The notes beneath the pieces were generated by a model, which had not been told where the DNA came from, searched no databases, and saw only the letters and a program-made list of their open reading frames with translations. The translations under genes and the position numbers were made by a program. 64,000 bases of DNA from Alteromonas sp. CI.11.F.A3 (GTDB lineage: Bacteria > Pseudomonadota > Gammaproteobacteria > Enterobacterales > Alteromonadaceae). Shown piece after piece: positions 54,224-63,410 of the stretch (positions are counted from its first letter, which is position 1; each line of letters begins with the position of its first letter). Location of the stretch: the NCBI RefSeq assembly GCF_032925565.1, contig NZ_CP136708.1, positions 1,550,001 through 1,614,000 of the forward strand, written 5' to 3'.

Positions 54224-55168
54224 ATGAAACAAAAAGCCATACTCGTAATAGGGATGCACCGAAGCGGTACTTCTGCTTTATCAGGGCTTCTCGATGAAAT
54301 GGGCGTGTTTATGGGGAAATCGTTATTCTCTGCTCAAAAAGGGGTTAACGAGAAAGGTTTTTTCGAAAACTCTGCGCTAGTGTCTTTAAATGAAAAATTG
54401 CTAGATGCAACGCGGTGGTCTTGGGATGATCCACTAGCAGAGTGTATAGATGCTCATGGTATGCGATCGTTAGTTAATTTTGAGTATGAGGCGAACGACG
54501 TCCTGCATCGCGACTACGAAAATAGGGAATGCTGGGGGATGAAAAATCCTAGAACCACGTTATTGCTTCCTTTTTGGAAAAAAATAGTGGCGGCAAAACC
54601 AAATTTGGAAACAAGTTATATTCTGATGGTTCGTTCTCCGTTCGAAGTATTCGGTTCTTTAAATAAACGGGACGGTTTTTCCTTAGAAAAATCACTCATG
54701 CTTTGGATGAACTATACGCTTTCTGGATATTTCAATACGCTTGACCAAAAATGCCAAATAGTGGCGTACGATAGGCTGCTAGAGGAACCTTCAAAGGTTG
54801 CAGTAGAAATTGCGTCTAATGCGGGTCTTCAAGTTGACTTTGATGAAAGTGCGTTGTCTTTTGTAGATAAAAAATTACGTAACCAAAATATCGCTGAGGT
54901 ACCTTCATCTCATCTAGTGACACTTGCCACATCTTTATATCACGCACTTGTTAAAGAGGTTGTACCTCACGATGATGTTATTGAAATAAATAACCAGTAT
55001 CAGCTTTTTTTGCAGTCTTTATCTGAGGTTCTTAAAGAGCATTTATCAACAGTGAAGCAAGACGAAGTCTACTACAGGCAACTCTTTCTTAGCGCTTACA
55101 AGTCCTATTGGTGGAAATTGAGCTGGCCAATGAAAAAAATAGAACATATTTTACGAGGGAAAGCGTGA
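54224..55168 (+). CDS. Sulfotransferase family protein
   Basis: This 314-residue PAPS-dependent sulfotransferase-like protein has the 5'-phosphosulfate-binding loop GMHRSGTSALSG at residues 9-20. The 3'-phosphate motif VRSPFEVFGSLNKRDGF is at about 140-156. A helical C-terminus follows. It is predicted to add sulfate to a sugar of the growing repeat unit. Its place inside the glycosyltransferase run supports a polysaccharide substrate. It ends 1 bp before the next glycosyltransferase gene. Confidence 0.85.
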   Translation: MKQKAILVIGMHRSGTSALSGLLDEMGVFMGKSLFSAQKGVNEKGFFENSALVSLNEKLLDATRWSWDDPLAECIDAHGMRSLVNFEYEANDVLHRDYENRECWGMKNPRTTLLLPFWKKIVAAKPNLETSYILMVRSPFEVFGSLNKRDGFSLEKSLMLWMNYTLSGYFNTLDQKCQIVAYDRLLEEPSKVAVEIASNAGLQVDFDESALSFVDKKLRNQNIAEVPSSHLVTLATSLYHALVKEVVPHDDVIEINNQYQLFLQSLSEVLKEHLSTVKQDEVYYRQLFLSAYKSYWWKLSWPMKKIEHILRGKA

Positions 55169-55169
55169 T

Positions 55170-56099
55170 ATGCAGCATGTGGTAATTGGGGTTATTACCT
55201 GCAAAAGACCTGAGTGGCTTGCCAGGCTTCTTGATAGCTTACTCCTGCAACAAGGAGTATTAGGATTAAAGGTCACTGTGATTGTTGTCGACAACGCTTC
55301 CGACCTAACAACCAAAGAGGTGGTTGATGTTCGCTCAAACATCAATCCTGACATTCCGTTGGTTTATTATATTGAAAAACAACCAGGTATTGTTTTTGCG
55401 CGAAATCGGTGTGTTACGGAATTCACTGCACTCAATGCAGATTATCTAATGTTCATCGATGATGACGAATGGCTTGAAGACGAAGATTGGATAAGAAAAA
55501 TGGTGGGAGCGGTGGAGAGATTCAATGCTGATGTTGTAACCAGTCATGTTGTTTCGGTAGGTGGAGAAGGAACCCCCGCATGGGCTATAGATTTGATTTA
55601 TGGTAACAATACTTTATATGAAGGCCAACATACGGACGTTTTCTATACCAACAACCTATTACTGAGTAGACATGTTATTGAAGCTACCTTACCGTGTTTT
55701 GATGATAGATTTGCGATGACAGGAGCGAGTGATTATCACTTTGCGCTTAGGTGTAAACATCAAGGGTTCAAGTGTGTCTATATTAATTCTCCCGTCAAGG
55801 AAGAGTTCCCCGCGAGTAGGGCGACTATCAAATGGTTTTGCCGCAGAGGTTTTCGCTCAGGGATCGGCTACACACGATCACACCTCTTTGAAGAGCCGAC
55901 ACTGAAAGCGGTCTTGCGGTGTGTAGCTATGTCGTTAGTAAGAGTGGGGCGCGGTATGCTAAGTTTGTTGAAGGGGGCGGTAACGCTCAATAAAATGACA
56001 TGGGTAGAAGGTCTATTTAGAGTCAGTTCGGCTGCGGGAACTATCGCAGGGTTCTTTGGTGTTAAGCACGAAGAATATAAAATAATACATGGAAAATAA
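55170..56099 (+). CDS. Glycosyltransferase family 2
   Basis: This 309-residue GT2 enzyme has HVVIGVITCKRPEWLARLLDSLL, VIVVDNASDLTTKEVV, QPGIVFARNRCV and LMFIDDDEWLEDEDW, with the metal-binding DDDE block, plus FDDRFAMTGASDYHFALRCK carrying the catalytic acid. A hydrophobic segment lies near 245-265. The sugar specificity is unknown. It overlaps the beta-helix gene by 11 bp. Confidence 0.9.
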   Translation: MQHVVIGVITCKRPEWLARLLDSLLLQQGVLGLKVTVIVVDNASDLTTKEVVDVRSNINPDIPLVYYIEKQPGIVFARNRCVTEFTALNADYLMFIDDDEWLEDEDWIRKMVGAVERFNADVVTSHVVSVGGEGTPAWAIDLIYGNNTLYEGQHTDVFYTNNLLLSRHVIEATLPCFDDRFAMTGASDYHFALRCKHQGFKCVYINSPVKEEFPASRATIKWFCRRGFRSGIGYTRSHLFEEPTLKAVLRCVAMSLVRVGRGMLSLLKGAVTLNKMTWVEGLFRVSSAAGTIAGFFGVKHEEYKIIHGK

Positions 56100-57693
56100 A
56101 CGTAATAAACTTTTCATCGTTCTATTGGCAAGTGTTGTATTTACACTTGCGCTCACCAAGCCTGCACTAAGCGCAGTCGTCGATTCACAATGCAGTATTA
56201 AAGAGGTATCGATTTACCGGTGGGGGGTTAGGCATGTAGCGGCACTCCCCGCAACGTTAAATGTGCAGCCCAACTCCCTACTTCAAGCTTGTATTAGGCT
56301 TAAAGGCGTGGGAGACGCCCCGCTGACCTTAAAATCTAAGCGAATAACGTTATCCGTTAATGGCGCTCCTTTTGTGACAAACCAAGCCCTAACTATCCAC
56401 GATGACGATGAAATTCGGTTACGTTTAAAAGCACCTAACCATTATGGAACTCATGACACTGTGAGGCTGGTGTTCTTCGAAACAGATAAAGCCATGCGAA
56501 GGGATGTGTTTAGAATATCATGGCAAATTCAAACTATTAACAATGTGCGCCAGCCTACGGTATGGGAAGTAGGATCTGATAAACGTTTTAAACAAGTTTC
56601 TGACATACTGCCCAAGTTAGTCGCAGGCGACACGATTGTCCTTAATGAAAAAGAGGAGTTTGCGCCATTTGAGGCAAAATTTATATCTGGTACTGAAGAC
56701 GACCCCATCGTCTTAACCTCTTCAGCAACCGATGCGAAAAATAGGCCTGTCTTTAGAGGCGGGGTTAAGAAATACGGCTGGAACATAGGATTGAGAGGTT
56801 CTCATTATTGGACAATTAAAAATGTTAAGTTGCAAGATAGCTTAGTATGTTTTAGAAATGAGGCCACGGGGACAGTTTTGAGAAATGTGTATATATCAGG
56901 CTGCCACAACGGGGTCTTAGGAACAGACTATAATTCGGGTAGCTTAACCATTTCTCACTCAGAGATTACACAAAGCGGCGGTCTTGAACGAGGAGGAAAA
57001 TGGGGACATGCTATTTACGTAGCAAGTGATCAACATAGTTTCCCTGATAGCCAATTCCAAATGGATAATAGCTTCCTTCATGGTAATAAAGGAAATAATG
57101 TTAAGTCACGCTTTCAGAACACCATCATCGCCCATAACTGGATTGAACCTAGTAGTGATAATCAGGCACGCTATTTATTAGAGCTAATAGGTTACGATGG
57201 GATTTATGATTTTGCGGGGCAGCAATATGATGTGAATGGGAACATTCTTATACATAGACGACCAGGACTCGGTGCGAGAGTTGGGGGGGATGGTAAAAGT
57301 GCCTCAAGAGGAGATATTATTTATGACAACAATCTCTTTGTGGTTTACTCAGATTTCAAATACCCATTAATACGAACGTTTGAGGGCCTAAACTCTCTTA
57401 CAATGACCCGCAATACTGTAAGTTATGTTGGAGATTCGGTTCCGGTAACCTTGCTTGAAGATGAATTGTCTTTAGATGAGTGGGCTTCTGGTAAACCTAA
57501 AATTACAATACGTGATAACACCATCAATAAATATGTTGTGCCTTTAAAGGCAATACATTACCGCAAAAATCGTTACGACGAGGTAATAGTAACATCGCCT
57601 AACCTCATACAACGGCCCGTTGAACTAACGCCAAAGAATATCCACCAGAACAGGCCGATACCGCAAACGTATATTGGAAAGATCGGCCTGTAG
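56089..57693 (+). CDS. Secreted right-handed beta-helix protein
   Basis: This 534-residue exported protein has a signal peptide (about 1-29, ending ALSA). An Ig-like N-terminal part of about 120 residues is followed by a right-handed parallel beta-helix at about 220-460 (HYWTIKNVKLQDSLVCFRN..., GTVLRNVYISGCHNGVLGT, SLTISHSEITQSGG, SLTMTRNTVSYVGD). This fold is typical of polysaccharide lyases and epimerases. A specific catalytic set could not be identified. It may trim, modify or bind the exopolysaccharide in the periplasm. It is the last gene of this plus-strand run. Confidence 0.75.
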   Translation: MENKRNKLFIVLLASVVFTLALTKPALSAVVDSQCSIKEVSIYRWGVRHVAALPATLNVQPNSLLQACIRLKGVGDAPLTLKSKRITLSVNGAPFVTNQALTIHDDDEIRLRLKAPNHYGTHDTVRLVFFETDKAMRRDVFRISWQIQTINNVRQPTVWEVGSDKRFKQVSDILPKLVAGDTIVLNEKEEFAPFEAKFISGTEDDPIVLTSSATDAKNRPVFRGGVKKYGWNIGLRGSHYWTIKNVKLQDSLVCFRNEATGTVLRNVYISGCHNGVLGTDYNSGSLTISHSEITQSGGLERGGKWGHAIYVASDQHSFPDSQFQMDNSFLHGNKGNNVKSRFQNTIIAHNWIEPSSDNQARYLLELIGYDGIYDFAGQQYDVNGNILIHRRPGLGARVGGDGKSASRGDIIYDNNLFVVYSDFKYPLIRTFEGLNSLTMTRNTVSYVGDSVPVTLLEDELSLDEWASGKPKITIRDNTINKYVVPLKAIHYRKNRYDEVIVTSPNLIQRPVELTPKNIHQNRPIPQTYIGKIGL

Positions 57694-57698
57694 TAGTT

Positions 57699-58541
57699 TT
57701 AATCTGTCGTAGAAGATATAAATAAGTCAGCGTACTCTCGTTTTAGTGCTCTTCTTTCTTCCTCGAAAAGTGGAGCAAACTTTTGATACTGTGCGGGGGT
57801 AATTTTAGGCACTGGTTTTGTCGCAGAGTGCTTAATGGTATTGATAAAACCTTCGGGCAAAGTTTTCTTTATAATCTTTGTGGCCTTTTGAATATATTTG
57901 GGCTTCACATACTTAAGAATTGCTGCCGGCCCGCGCCATTGGTACGATTTGTTTGTTGTTTTCGAAGATTCACCTTGCTGAAGTGGGGTGTCATCAAGTT
58001 CCAAAAATGCTAAAATTTCTTTGTAAATTGCCGATGGAGAATTAATGAAGTCCTCGAACTCTATAATACGTATTTGAGAACGGGGAAAGACAGTTTCGTA
58101 ATTTCTAATCTGCGAATAAAAACACGAGCCAACGTAATGCGGCGAATTTATATCGGTAATGGCTTCCTCTGGCGATCGATGTTCAACGCCGTTTCTAACA
58201 TAGTGCCAGTAAGACGACCAAGCCCTTTTGGCAGGATCTCTCACTAAGTAAAGGATCTTTGCTAGAGGGTCTACACGATAGAGTCTTTCGGCAATGAGTT
58301 CACTGTCAGTACGCTCTGAGTAAGAAGTTGATGCGTCAATCCGTATCTTAGCTGCTGAGTCAAATAACGTATTATAATCATTTAACAGAGTTTCAGAAAA
58401 ATCTGAATCTGCAAAGGTGTCTGGCTCTTTATCAGAAGAAAGCGTGATGTCTGGATGAAGATCGAGTAGGTCAGCCAGCTTGGTAGTGCCAGACTTAGCT
58501 GAGCCAACTAAGAACGTATATTTTACCTGGTTTTTTGGCAT
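57699..58541 (-). CDS. Sulfotransferase (heparan N-sulfotransferase-like)
   Basis: This 280-residue PAPS-dependent sulfotransferase has the 5'-PSB loop VGSAKSGTTKLADLL at about 12-26, SSDKEPDTF (the KEPxxF-like block of glycosaminoglycan sulfotransferases) and the 3'-PB motif YLVRDPAKRAWSSYWHYVRNG at about 97-117. A FEDFINSP segment (about 160) follows. It points opposite to its neighbours and ends 5 bp from the beta-helix gene, so it has its own promoter, in the 260-bp gap before the flippase gene. It is distinct from the sulfotransferase at 54224. Confidence 0.88.
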   Translation of the reverse strand: MPKNQVKYTFLVGSAKSGTTKLADLLDLHPDITLSSDKEPDTFADSDFSETLLNDYNTLFDSAAKIRIDASTSYSERTDSELIAERLYRVDPLAKILYLVRDPAKRAWSSYWHYVRNGVEHRSPEEAITDINSPHYVGSCFYSQIRNYETVFPRSQIRIIEFEDFINSPSAIYKEILAFLELDDTPLQQGESSKTTNKSYQWRGPAAILKYVKPKYIQKATKIIKKTLPEGFINTIKHSATKPVPKITPAQYQKFAPLFEEERRALKREYADLFISSTTD

Positions 58542-58756
58542 CCGTTAGGGTTCTCATTAGTCAATAAATAGATGTACTATACAGTGTTAATATGGAAGAA
58601 TATTCGCCCTATCATACAGTTGTATTTTCAATAATTAAACAGCACCGCTAGCTCAACGTAATTAATGAAGACGTTTATTTTCAAAAAGCGTCACACATTG
58701 AGAAAGAGCAAGGAAGCCGCCGCGATCAAAGTGAAATTTCATGAAAATTTTTTACT

Positions 58757-58776
58757 TTTGTCATGTTAGTGACAAA
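58757..58776. promoter_or_regulatory. Operator-like palindrome before the flippase gene
   Basis: TTTGTCA (58757-58763) and TGACAAA (58770-58776) are a perfect 7-bp inverted repeat with a 6-bp centre, 26 bp before the flippase start codon and close to a TATAGT element (58778). No regulator gene for it is seen. The rest of the 260-bp gap (58542-58801) shows no gene. Confidence 0.3.
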
Positions 58777-58801
58777 TTATAGTCACGCAAGAAACTGAGA
58801 A

Positions 58802-60244
58802 ATGTTAATGAGAGAAGTCGTGCTTAACTCACTGAAGTGGGTAGCAATTGGAAAAGTGTTGGGCCAATCAGTTCGCTGGTTAACGACGATATTCACCTTG
58901 CGTTTTTTGTTTCCAGAAGATTATGCTGTCATTGCGCTTTCTTCTTTTTTTACGGCATTGCTTTGGTCATTTAGCCGCAGTGGGATAGCCGCAGCGCTAA
59001 TCAGAGAGAAACAGGTTGATAATAGACTGCTTGGAGAGTTTTTTTTACTTACCATTTTAGCGCACACCTTTCTCTTTATTTTACTCCAGATTAGTGCCCC
59101 TCTGTTAGCTGATGTGTACGGTGATCCTCGATTAGAAGCGGTCATTCAAGTGACGTCTTTCACGTTTTTGATTTCTCTCATTGGTTTTATTCCTGGAACA
59201 CTGTTAAATCGAGAAATGAAATTTAAAAAGCTTTCGATGGTAGATGCGTTGGCCGAGTCATTCAGTGCGTTAGTCACCGTTATGTTAGCTTGGTTAGGAT
59301 ATGGCTACTGGTCGATTGTCATTGGCTTACTGACACTTGAAACAATTAAACAATGTGGTTATCTTTCTAAAAATATGATGTGGGTTAAGCCACAAAGATT
59401 TACACACAGGTTTAAACCGTTATTTGAGTTCTCGTGGAAGGCTGCTCTTCAGGCTACCATAGGGTATTCGATCTTTAATATCGATATCGCGATAGCGGGT
59501 CTATATTTGTCGACAACTGATTTAGGTTTCTATCAATTTGCAGTTGTGCTTGCAATGATGCCTGCAGCAAAGGTATTACCCTTGTTACGACAAGTTGCGT
59601 TCCCTGTTTACACTAAGATCCAAGCGGATACTAAAGGGATAGAACGTTACTTCTTAAAAAGCCAACGAATTAGCGCGCTTTTATTTGTGCCGATTTTTTG
59701 GGGAATAGCGGGTACGGCAAGTACGTTGGTGCCTGTTGTATTCGGAGAGAAATGGCAGCCGGCTGCGTTAGTGATTACTATTTATTGCTTATCAATGCCA
59801 ATCAAGTGCCTTGAACAGCTTTTTGGGCCTGTGTTAAAAGCACGAAATAAATTGAACGTTACTTTAAGTAATACCGCGATTTACGGTTTCGTTCTCATCC
59901 CCTCTTTTTTTATTGGTGCCCATTTTGGTGGTGTAGGGATCGCACTAGCGTGGTTGCTAACTTTTTTCTTTTGTTTCTTGATTGCAACATATCGAGCCTG
60001 CCACGCGCTCGATATTTCATTTAAAAATTATTTATTCGCAATTAACAAGCCACACATCAATGGGCTTGTGATGCTCACCACTTGTTTTTTGATGGGGTTA
60101 ACATTAGTTGATGTTGTTGGACCATCTGCAACACTCTTGCTTCAGATAGCTGCTGGAGCAATTATTTATATAGGGCTAACGTGGGTATTTTCTAAAGAAG
60201 ATATAAAAGAGTTAATCAATTTATTTAGAAAGAAAGCACTATAG
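58802..60244 (+). CDS. Wzx-type polysaccharide flippase (MOP superfamily)
   Basis: This 480-residue inner membrane protein has 12 to 14 spans and the WzxC-like N-terminus LNSLKWVAIGKVLGQSVRWLTTIFTLRFLFPEDYAVIALSS-type pattern. The segments LIREKQVDN, LNREMKFKKLSMVDALAES and GEKWQPAA are usual for this family. It flips undecaprenyl-linked repeat units to the periplasmic face for the Wzy-like polymerase. The start could be the ATG at 58802 or the one at 58808. It begins a second plus-strand transcript with the gene at 60302. Confidence 0.88.
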   Translation: MLMREVVLNSLKWVAIGKVLGQSVRWLTTIFTLRFLFPEDYAVIALSSFFTALLWSFSRSGIAAALIREKQVDNRLLGEFFLLTILAHTFLFILLQISAPLLADVYGDPRLEAVIQVTSFTFLISLIGFIPGTLLNREMKFKKLSMVDALAESFSALVTVMLAWLGYGYWSIVIGLLTLETIKQCGYLSKNMMWVKPQRFTHRFKPLFEFSWKAALQATIGYSIFNIDIAIAGLYLSTTDLGFYQFAVVLAMMPAAKVLPLLRQVAFPVYTKIQADTKGIERYFLKSQRISALLFVPIFWGIAGTASTLVPVVFGEKWQPAALVITIYCLSMPIKCLEQLFGPVLKARNKLNVTLSNTAIYGFVLIPSFFIGAHFGGVGIALAWLLTFFFCFLIATYRACHALDISFKNYLFAINKPHINGLVMLTTCFLMGLTLVDVVGPSATLLLQIAAGAIIYIGLTWVFSKEDIKELINLFRKKAL

Positions 60245-60301
60245 TGCTTTTCAGTTAGCTCAGATTGTGTGTGGTTTGTGGCTATAAAAAGGGAGATATT
60301 G

Positions 60302-61174
60302 GTGAAAAGAGCAATTCTTTGTGTCTATTATGTACCTGATGACATGGAATGGATGCTGTCGCTTCATTTAAAACAAATTCGAAAGCATTCGCCTAGCGGC
60401 ACCTATAAAATATATGCGGCTATCATAAAATGCTCAAGCTCTGTAAATCAGATCCTTAATGCTTCTCCAGATATTAAAGTTTGTGAGGTTGAAGCGGAAA
60501 ATAGCCATCCGAGTAAGCAGCACAGCATGGCGCTCACGCAATTGATGGATCGTGCATTCCGAGATGGTTGCGAAGTCGCATTCACGTTAGATGTTGATTC
60601 ATTTCCCATTCGAGATGACTGGATGACTTCGATGGAGACTAAGGCTGCAGAGCGACAAGGAGTTTGTGCTGTACATCGAAAAGAGAACGGGGATAGCTTT
60701 TTACCTCACCCTTGCGGGGCAGCCATTTTATCGACGTTTGTCGACAAGTATCCCTTTGAATTTTATCCTGAGGGTATTGAGGATAAAGCTAAGCATTTTT
60801 TGTCTAAATATAATCAACGCCCTGATAGCGGTATCGGACTCGCTTATGTGTTGTGGGAAAACGAACACAGTTGGAGTGAAATACTGAGATCTAATCACGT
60901 AGACCTACATTATATGATAGCGGGCATCTATGGTGACCTTATTTTTCATTTGGGAGCAGGTTCAAGACGGCCCATATTCTTTCAAGAAATGCGTTGCAAC
61001 CGCATCATTCATTTGATTGCGCCACTGAAAGGGAAACCATTACTTTGGCGGCTTCATTCACTGATTGAACGTGGCGTCGAAGGATATTTAGTTCGGCGCA
61101 ACCGCAAAATTGTGAAGAGCGTGATGCGAGAGCTCACTAATAATGCGGACGCGTTTATTGAAAGCATTAGGTAA
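60302..61174 (+). CDS. Putative glycosyltransferase with a DxD motif
   Basis: This 290-residue soluble protein begins KRAILCVYYVPDDMEWML. A nucleotide-sugar-type pattern is visible: strands ahead of a DVDSFPIRDDW motif (about 100-110, with the DxD metal site) and later DSGIGLAYVLWENEHSW and HYMIAGIYGDLIFHLGAG. It resembles GT-A-fold glycosyltransferases, but I cannot assign a family. The start at the GTG 60302 was chosen because GGGAG is 6 nt upstream; the frame is open back to 60269. Confidence 0.65.
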   Translation: MKRAILCVYYVPDDMEWMLSLHLKQIRKHSPSGTYKIYAAIIKCSSSVNQILNASPDIKVCEVEAENSHPSKQHSMALTQLMDRAFRDGCEVAFTLDVDSFPIRDDWMTSMETKAAERQGVCAVHRKENGDSFLPHPCGAAILSTFVDKYPFEFYPEGIEDKAKHFLSKYNQRPDSGIGLAYVLWENEHSWSEILRSNHVDLHYMIAGIYGDLIFHLGAGSRRPIFFQEMRCNRIIHLIAPLKGKPLLWRLHSLIERGVEGYLVRRNRKIVKSVMRELTNNADAFIESIR

Positions 61175-61200
61175 GATTAACAAGGAGAAAGGTTATTCAT

Positions 61201-62274
61201 TCAACGGCGTTTTAGTCGCAAAACCATCTCAATACAATGATAGAGAAAGGCCGAGATTTCACGTTTTTTCCTTTCAGTGACCAAAGAAAGTAAGTAGCAA
61301 AATAACAGTGCAGATGAGATAGATAGAACGTAACTTGCCCCGTTTTCAAAACCTACTAGCGGAGTACATGAGAGTAAAATGAAAAAAGGTGTGTGATACA
61401 TATAGGTGCTAAAGGAGAACCCAGCAAAAAGCTTTATCACCTTACTAATGACACCATTAAACGTAAAATTTAAATGGTAAGCACAATAGAAGTTTACCAC
61501 GGCTATGAGCGCTAAAAAATAGTCACCTAAAAACTGACTTGCTGGAAGAAAAGCCGAAGCACTTCCCAATACCAAGCCGTTAAATTGGTCCAAATGATCA
61601 TCAAAACCTAAATATTTTGTTACTGCGAAGCCGAGAAAGGATAAGACAAAAAGAATAATGCAAAGCGGTTTTGGTACATGAAACTTGTCTTTCGTTAAAT
61701 AGAGTACAGCGCCTAGGCCCCAAATAGGAAGAAATAAGGCGATAAATGGCCCCATAAGGATTACGGCCAGTATTACAAACAAGATTTTGTAGCGCTTGGT
61801 AAAAAGGATAGCGCCAATAAAAATGTAATACCACACTTCGAAGCTTAGTGACCAATAGGGGAAGTTACCCGCAGGAAACAAAAAGCCAAACCAAGATTGA
61901 GAGTTAAATGTAAGGAATAAGGGATAGTAAAACCACGCTTTTGAAAGGGTGTAGTGGGCTTGTTCAGCATTGATGGATGTATACGTTAAGCTTGCTATTA
62001 TACCCAAGAATAGACCTGGCAACGCGACAGAGTAAATGCGGCTAGCTCGACTTAAGGCAAACGCTTTTATAGTAGTTTCTTTTTCAATACCGCACCATGT
62101 AATCACATAGCCACTCAGAACAAAGAATAAGATAACGCCATCTCGTCCCAGCTTGAGTTCTGCAAACACAAGTTGGAGCCATTGTGGCGCGAAATGCGCA
62201 GCATGGGAGACAAGCACCAGAAACGTGGCGATAACACGTATTAATTCCAAGTAAATTGACAGTCCTTTATTCAT
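61201..62274 (-). CDS. Acyltransferase-3 family (OafA/NodX-like) membrane protein
   Basis: This 357-residue integral membrane protein has about ten spans, beginning LSIYLELIRVIATFLVLVSHAAHFAP. His20 and the RD/KLGRDGVILFFVLSGYVITW motif near 42-60 are the two key elements of acyltransferase-3. A GNFPYWSLSFEVWYYIF block follows. It adds O-acetyl or similar groups to surface sugars from the cytoplasmic acyl-CoA pool. It lies on the minus strand, 14 bp after the GT4 gene, so the two are co-transcribed. Confidence 0.9.
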   Translation of the reverse strand: MNKGLSIYLELIRVIATFLVLVSHAAHFAPQWLQLVFAELKLGRDGVILFFVLSGYVITWCGIEKETTIKAFALSRASRIYSVALPGLFLGIIASLTYTSINAEQAHYTLSKAWFYYPLFLTFNSQSWFGFLFPAGNFPYWSLSFEVWYYIFIGAILFTKRYKILFVILAVILMGPFIALFLPIWGLGAVLYLTKDKFHVPKPLCIILFVLSFLGFAVTKYLGFDDHLDQFNGLVLGSASAFLPASQFLGDYFLALIAVVNFYCAYHLNFTFNGVISKVIKLFAGFSFSTYMYHTPFFILLSCTPLVGFENGASYVLSISSALLFCYLLSLVTERKKREISAFLYHCIEMVLRLKRR

Positions 62275-62288
62275 CTTTTTTCTTTTTA

Positions 62289-63410
62289 TTAATTGTCGCT
62301 TAGTAATTTAATTATGTGTTGGGCGGTTTGCTGCCACGAGTAATGTGCAATCGAATGAGCAATTTTCTGAGGATACCATTTAGTTTGCATTGCTCGTAAA
62401 ATACCGGTCGTCACAGAAGTTGAGGATTCAGGCTCAATAAGTATACCATTCACTCTATCTTCCACGACTTCTGGGATACCCCCCACTTTTGTAGCAATAA
62501 CGGGCGTTCCTGTAGCCAACGATTCCATTATGACGTTTGGAATACCCTCGCGATAACTGGGAAGAATTAATGCATCAGCGTTCTGGATATGTTGAACGAG
62601 TTCGCTATGCTCAATGGCTCCCTTCATAGTGACTGTTGATTGTAGGCCAAGAGATGTAATGTTGTCACTTAATGATGAGCTACTATTGCCCGCGCCGATA
62701 ATAGATAGTTTTACCCTACTTCTGTCTTCTAATGCGGCTATTCCTAACAATAGCTCAAAAATACCTTTGGTAGGAATGATGGAGCCAATGAAAACGAGAT
62801 GTGTATCAGGTCTTTCGAAGACGGGTAAGCTTCTAAGCGAAAATGTGTCAAAATCTACCCCATTATAAACCACCTTAGGCGCTACACGTGGAGCATGCTC
62901 TACCACAACCTTCGCAAGTGCATGGCTTTTTGTGGTGACGGCATTGGCAACGTCAAAAGCCCAACGCATTTGTGCCTTATGGGCTGGCTTCTTCATTAAA
63001 GCATTTACGTCACTTCCTAAACACTCTATCACTAGTTTAAACTGAAAAATTTTCTTCAGTAATGCCGCGCAAACGCCCTCTGCATATGACCAGCTCGCGA
63101 TAACATTATTCGCCTTACTAAATAGAAATAGTGGTTTAATACTAATGAAGACAGATAACACTAAAAACAGAGGATGTAAAAAACTCAACACCTTTGGAAT
63201 ATAAAAGAAGGGAAACAAACACATATTCGCTTCACTTCGATAACCGTTAATAAGCACTTCTTTGACCCAAATAAACCACGGCACGGGAATTAAAAGCGTG
63301 ATGTCAGCGTATTCACCAAGATGGCGTATTTCTTCTCGGTTATAGGTTGCGCGTGTAGGCTGCCAAGGTAAGGGGTGTAAATTCGTAAAAAAGAGTATTT
63401 GTTTTTTCAT
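62289..63410 (-). CDS. Glycosyltransferase family 4
   Basis: This 373-residue GT-B retaining glycosyltransferase has an N-terminal acceptor domain (KKQILFFTNLHPLPWQPTRATYNREEI). Its C-terminal donor domain has VVYNGVDFDTF, LVFIGSIIPTKGIFELL, HIQNADALILPSYREGIPNVIMESLATGTPVIATKVGGIPEVV (the E(x7)E motif) and GILIEPES. The sugar is unknown. The ATG at 63410 shares an A with the TGA of the upstream GT4 gene, so translation is coupled. The GTG before it is less likely. Confidence 0.92.
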   Translation of the reverse strand: MKKQILFFTNLHPLPWQPTRATYNREEIRHLGEYADITLLIPVPWFIWVKEVLINGYRSEANMCLFPFFYIPKVLSFLHPLFLVLSVFISIKPLFLFSKANNVIASWSYAEGVCAALLKKIFQFKLVIECLGSDVNALMKKPAHKAQMRWAFDVANAVTTKSHALAKVVVEHAPRVAPKVVYNGVDFDTFSLRSLPVFERPDTHLVFIGSIIPTKGIFELLLGIAALEDRSRVKLSIIGAGNSSSSLSDNITSLGLQSTVTMKGAIEHSELVQHIQNADALILPSYREGIPNVIMESLATGTPVIATKVGGIPEVVEDRVNGILIEPESSTSVTTGILRAMQTKWYPQKIAHSIAHYSWQQTAQHIIKLLSDN

